Positions 22,066 to 25,359 of a DNA stretch of 25,359 bases are shown here, one piece after another. Made by a program: the position numbers and the translations under genes. The notes under the pieces were generated by a model. The model was given only the letters and a program-made list of their open reading frames with translations, did no database searches and was not told where the DNA came from. This DNA comes from Candidatus Helarchaeota archaeon (lineage in GTDB: Archaea > Asgardarchaeota > Lokiarchaeia > Helarchaeales > HEL-GB-A): contig JABXJU010000040.1 of assembly GCA_013375405.1 (NCBI GenBank), positions 1-25,359 of the forward strand, read 5' to 3'. Numbering within the stretch: position 1 is the stretch's first letter; each line of letters starts with the position of its first letter.

Positions 22066-23367
22066 ATGTCTGATGAGGAAATGAAAACGGCATGGTATGA
22101 AGAACCAGGCCTAAAAGAAACTATGGGTATGATGAGCGGTAGAGCCATACGAGGCATTATGTGTAATATACATGGAAACATAGTCTTAGGTGGCAAAGTA
22201 GGTTTATTAATGGCATCCGTTCGATTATCAATGCTACTTCAAGGTGTCGAAAAAAATCTTTTAATAATTACTGACTCATTTACAGAAAAATTTGCACCTC
22301 AGGTTATTCAAGCTTTTAAAACCGCAGGATTCACCTGTAAAGTGTGGAACGGTGCTCAACCTGAACTACCTATCTCTACGATCGAAGAAGGGCGTCAAGT
22401 TTGTGAAGAATTTAAGCCAACCTTACTTCTCGCAATCGGTGGTGGGAGCGTGATGGATTCTGGGAAAGCTATATGGATTAAATATGAAAGACCTGACGTA
22501 GAATTTACAAAACTTGATCCTATGACTTCATTTTTAGGATTGGGTCAAAAAATAAAACGCTATGTAGTAATTCCTACAACCTCTGGAACGGGGTCCGAAG
22601 CAACCGCGGTTTCTGTAGTGACAGATACGCGAAGAACCCCTCCCATGAAGATCCCCGTTGTGAGTAATGAGACAGTTCCGTATATGGTCATCTTAAATAC
22701 GGATTTTGTGAAAGACATGCCACCATTTCTGACAATGGCAACTGGATTGGACGCTTTAGCACATTCAATTGGGGCGTATATTTGTAATTGGAGCACTCCC
22801 TACACGGATGCAATGAATGAAATAGCTATAAAAGAAACTATAAAATACCTTGGGCGTGCCGTTAAGTATGGCGCAAAAGACTTGGAAGCAAGGGAACACA
22901 TGCAATGGGCTGCTTATTATGCAGGATTGGGATTTGGAAATGCAATGGCAGGAATCGATCATGCATTAGGACATAGTCTTGGAGCCGTGTTTCATGTTCA
23001 TCACGGTCTCGCAGTTGGATTATTTACCCCTCAATCAATTGCTTATCAGGCGAAGATCACAGATAGGTGGAAAGGATTATGTCCACTCTTTGGCATAGAT
23101 CCTAAGAAAAATGTGCCTAGAAAGGATCTTCGGGATGAATTGCTTGATGCAGTGAAAATATACATTAAATCGGTTGGTGGAATAACCGCTGTAAAAGACT
23201 GTAAAAATCCTGAAATAGACAAGGAAAGCTATAAGATAGAACTTGACACATTAACCAAATATGCTGTAACAGACATTGATGCACTCGTTTCAAATCGTCA
23301 TGTCACATATGATGAATTTAAGAAAATATATGAACTTGCTTGGGAGGGCGAAGAGTTATTTTTCTAA
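22066..23367 (+). CDS. Iron-containing alcohol dehydrogenase (group III)
   Basis: 433 residues. NAD(P)-binding motif GGGSVMDSGKA at 125-135 and PTTSGTGSE at 170-178 are typical. Metal ligands fit FucO-type enzymes: D229 and H233 in TGLDALAHSIG, H299 in GIDHALGHSLG, and H313 in FHVHHG; the H299-H313 gap of 14 equals that of FucO. The enzyme interconverts alcohols and aldehydes or ketones with NAD(P)H in the cytoplasm. GGTGA 7 nt upstream supports the ATG. An aldehyde:ferredoxin oxidoreductase gene follows after 23 bp, so the pair links alcohol, aldehyde and carboxylate pools to NAD(P)H and ferredoxin. An N-terminal extension of about 30 residues (KETMGMMSGRAIRGI) is slightly longer than usual. 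Substrate chain length is unknown. Confidence 0.93.
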   Translation: MSDEEMKTAWYEEPGLKETMGMMSGRAIRGIMCNIHGNIVLGGKVGLLMASVRLSMLLQGVEKNLLIITDSFTEKFAPQVIQAFKTAGFTCKVWNGAQPELPISTIEEGRQVCEEFKPTLLLAIGGGSVMDSGKAIWIKYERPDVEFTKLDPMTSFLGLGQKIKRYVVIPTTSGTGSEATAVSVVTDTRRTPPMKIPVVSNETVPYMVILNTDFVKDMPPFLTMATGLDALAHSIGAYICNWSTPYTDAMNEIAIKETIKYLGRAVKYGAKDLEAREHMQWAAYYAGLGFGNAMAGIDHALGHSLGAVFHVHHGLAVGLFTPQSIAYQAKITDRWKGLCPLFGIDPKKNVPRKDLRDELLDAVKIYIKSVGGITAVKDCKNPEIDKESYKIELDTLTKYAVTDIDALVSNRHVTYDEFKKIYELAWEGEELFF

Positions 23368-23390
23368 TTGAACTATAGGAGGATTTAAAA

Positions 23391-25271
23391 TTGAGTGAGA
23401 AACTTTTAGGATATAATGGAAAAATTGCTTATATTAATCTAAGTGACAAAAAACTCGAAATAGAGGATCTAGATCCACGGATCGCAAGGGATTATATTGG
23501 AGGGACCGGATTAAGTGCAAAATTAATCCATGATTTGTTATCAAATGACGATTATGCCACTTTAAAAAAGGATATTTATTCAGAAATTAACCCACTTGTA
23601 TTTGCAACCGGGCCTCTCACAGCAACTATAGCTCCCTCCTCAGGGCGATATTCAGTCTCTGGGCTTTCGCCCCTCACGTACCACTGGGGCGAGGGTACTT
23701 CTGGGGGACATTTTTGCATCTCCTTAAGGAAATGCGGCTATGATGCGATAATTTTTACAGGCAAGGCAGAGTCTCCAACTTATCTTTATATCAATGATGG
23801 AAAAATCGAGTTTAAGGATGCCAACAAGGTATGGGGGAAAGATTCTTACCAAACTCAAGAGATTATCAAACAGGAATTAAATATGAAGGCCCTTAGGGTT
23901 GCCTGCATTGGAGTTGCTGGCGAGAATTTGGTAAAATATGCCGCAATAATGAATGATGATGGCAGAGCTGTAGGACGATGCGGATTAGGCGCGTTAATGG
24001 GCTCCAAAAAGCTAAAAGCATTAGCCATTCTTGGAAGCAATAAAGTCGAATTAGCCAAACAGGAAAAAATGAAGGAATTGAGAGGAAAAATTGAAAGTAG
24101 CACCGCTATGGATGTAATGAGGAATGTAAATACCAACGTTAGGAATTTATTTGGAACCAATAGTTATTTCGATATGGGAGTGGCGGCGGGCGACGTACCC
24201 GGATATTATTTCACTGATACAGAATTTTTAGCAGAAAAATTAACGGCAAAAACGATAAAAGAAGAATACCCTGTATTCATTACTGGTTGCGCTATGTGTA
24301 CAATACGCTGTGCGAAACAAACCATCATACCCGATAATGGAGAAGAAATTCAGGTTGATGGACCCGAATATGAGTCTGTAGCTGCTCTGGGAAGTTTGTG
24401 TGGGGTATTTGATTCAAAGCCCGTAATCTTGGCACATCATAAATGCAATGTTCATGGAATCGATGTAATCTCTTGTGGTGTTTCCATTGCTTTTTTGATT
24501 TACCTGATTGAAAATAAGATAGGTATTAGCGAAATTAAGAAACATCTGAATGAAATCAAAATTGAGGATATCCATTGGGGTAATGGAGAATTAGTTTTAG
24601 ACTTAATTGATAGAATTGCCAAACGAGAAGGCATTGGAGACCTTTTAGCTGAAGGCGTGAAAGTTATGGCTGGGAAATTAAATGTCGATCCCAATTTAGC
24701 TGCTCATGTGAAAGGTTTAGAAATACCTATGCATGAACCACGTGCATTCGCTGGACAAGCCTTATCTTATATGACTAGTTGCACGGGGGCCAATCATAAT
24801 AAAGGAGATTGGTTTTCTGTTCAAATGGGCACGCTTTCCCTTCCAAAATATAACGTTGTAAGAGCCCCTAAAGACCTCATCACAGGATATGAAGGAGCCA
24901 TTATTGCATTACAAGATTTCAGAGGATTTGAAGATTCCGCAGTTGTTTGCAATTTCGCAACTCCTCCTAATCAAAATCAATCAGCCAGATACCTCTCTCA
25001 TGCCACTGGGATTAAATACAAAGGAGTCGATATTATCACTTGCGGGGAACGAATGAATAACTTAAAACGGCTTATATCTTGTAATATGGGAATCACCCGA
25101 AATGATGATTACTTACCGAAGCATGTGCTCGAAGTTCTCGAATATGGCGGAGCTGCGGGAATTAAACTTGATTTGGAAGAGAATTTAAAAAAGTATTATG
25201 AACTTAGAGGCTGGGAATGGGAAAGTGGTCGTCCAACAGAAGATAAATTAAAAGAATTGGGAATTATCTAA
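23391..25271 (+). CDS. aor: Tungsten-dependent aldehyde:ferredoxin oxidoreductase
   Basis: 626 residues, standard AOR length. TTG start, with GGAGG (23378-23382) 8 nt upstream. The N-terminal domain opens GYNGKIAYINLSDKKLEIED and contains the family motif RDYIGGTGLSAKL. The [4Fe-4S] ligands are C300, C303 and C307 (ITGCAMCTIRC, C-x2-C-x3-C) and C520 (AVVCNF). Pterin-binding segments such as DGPEYESVAALGSLCG and HVKGLEIPMHEPRAF are present. AOR oxidises aldehydes to acids and reduces ferredoxin, using tungsten bound to two pterins; it can also run in reverse with strong reductants. In operon with the alcohol dehydrogenase, it probably clears or uses the same aldehyde. Within the large AOR family, substrate groups (AOR, FOR, GAPOR, WOR) cannot be separated safely by eye. 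Confidence 0.92.
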   Translation: MSEKLLGYNGKIAYINLSDKKLEIEDLDPRIARDYIGGTGLSAKLIHDLLSNDDYATLKKDIYSEINPLVFATGPLTATIAPSSGRYSVSGLSPLTYHWGEGTSGGHFCISLRKCGYDAIIFTGKAESPTYLYINDGKIEFKDANKVWGKDSYQTQEIIKQELNMKALRVACIGVAGENLVKYAAIMNDDGRAVGRCGLGALMGSKKLKALAILGSNKVELAKQEKMKELRGKIESSTAMDVMRNVNTNVRNLFGTNSYFDMGVAAGDVPGYYFTDTEFLAEKLTAKTIKEEYPVFITGCAMCTIRCAKQTIIPDNGEEIQVDGPEYESVAALGSLCGVFDSKPVILAHHKCNVHGIDVISCGVSIAFLIYLIENKIGISEIKKHLNEIKIEDIHWGNGELVLDLIDRIAKREGIGDLLAEGVKVMAGKLNVDPNLAAHVKGLEIPMHEPRAFAGQALSYMTSCTGANHNKGDWFSVQMGTLSLPKYNVVRAPKDLITGYEGAIIALQDFRGFEDSAVVCNFATPPNQNQSARYLSHATGIKYKGVDIITCGERMNNLKRLISCNMGITRNDDYLPKHVLEVLEYGGAAGIKLDLEENLKKYYELRGWEWESGRPTEDKLKELGII

Positions 25272-25296
25272 TTAGTTTATGATAAAAAAAACCCAG

Positions 25297-25321
25297 TCTG
25301 TAGATACAGAGCGATTTTTTC
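25297..25321 (+). terminator. Short hairpin and T-run after aor
   Basis: A 14-bp palindrome (TCTGTAGATACAGA, 25297-25310; as RNA the CTG/CAG stem with a small loop is most realistic) followed by T6 at 25315-25320, 26-50 nt after the stop. The remaining bases to the window end show nothing further. Confidence 0.4.
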
Positions 25322-25359
25322 GTCGGTACTATTTGTTGAAAGCTATTTTTAAATGTTTT

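Noticed and set aside
1..25359. CRISPR array, insertion sequence or integrase
   Set aside because: No regularly spaced repeats, no transposase or integrase motifs and no terminal inverted repeats were seen.

Overview
The window is AT-rich DNA with archaeal expression signals. TATA-like boxes lie about 25-30 bp before some start codons, suggesting leaderless or short-leader transcripts; other genes have GGAGG/GAGGT Shine-Dalgarno (SD) sites. Many genes end in T-tracts. The gene set (tungsten aldehyde:ferredoxin oxidoreductase, glycyl radical enzyme, 2-hydroxyacyl-CoA dehydratase-type Fe-S proteins, a membrane-anchored Asp-box-like repeat protein, a longin/roadblock-like C-terminal domain) points to a strictly anaerobic archaeon, most likely Asgard (Lokiarchaeia-like). 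The lineage is an inference from protein style. No rRNA, tRNA, CRISPR array or transposase was seen.

Layout. 1-324: tail of a surface protein. 325-826: no intact gene. 827-2788 (minus): a 56-residue acidic protein followed by a membrane-anchored coiled-coil/Nudix fusion. 2909-5328: two overlapping HgdA/HgdB-like subunits with matching cysteine spacing, but no ATPase activator. 5454-8698: a U32 Fe-S RNA-modification/peptidase-family protein, then a 604-residue protein with a longin-like C-terminus. 8858-11026: Hsp20, with a 5' leader that can fold over its ribosome-binding site, and a disulfide-type flavoprotein reductase. 11122-11938: HEPN-MNT toxin-antitoxin pair. 12026-14080: CocE/S15-type serine hydrolase. 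14215-17444: glycyl radical enzyme coupled to a tandem split-barrel flavoprotein. 17445-17916: non-coding stretch with several hairpins. 17917-18360: small membrane coiled-coil protein. 18536-20050: TetR repressor and an isoprenylcysteine-methyltransferase-like membrane enzyme behind a perfect 23-bp palindromic operator. 20101-21888 (minus): a fusion of a gamma-glutamylcyclotransferase-like domain, barrel-like repeats and two membrane segments. 22066-25271: Fe-dependent alcohol dehydrogenase and aldehyde:ferredoxin oxidoreductase in one operon.

Metabolically, the glycyl radical enzyme (GCxE signature typical of diol-dehydratase-like members), the alcohol dehydrogenase and the aldehyde oxidoreductase could form an aldehyde-centred fermentation module, and the dehydratase-like pair would add radical Fe-S chemistry on acyl-CoA or related substrates. 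Neither radical system has its activating enzyme in this window. The most unusual items are the candidate RNA thermometer on hsp20, the two membrane-anchored fusion proteins, and the structured intergenic region at 17591-17747.
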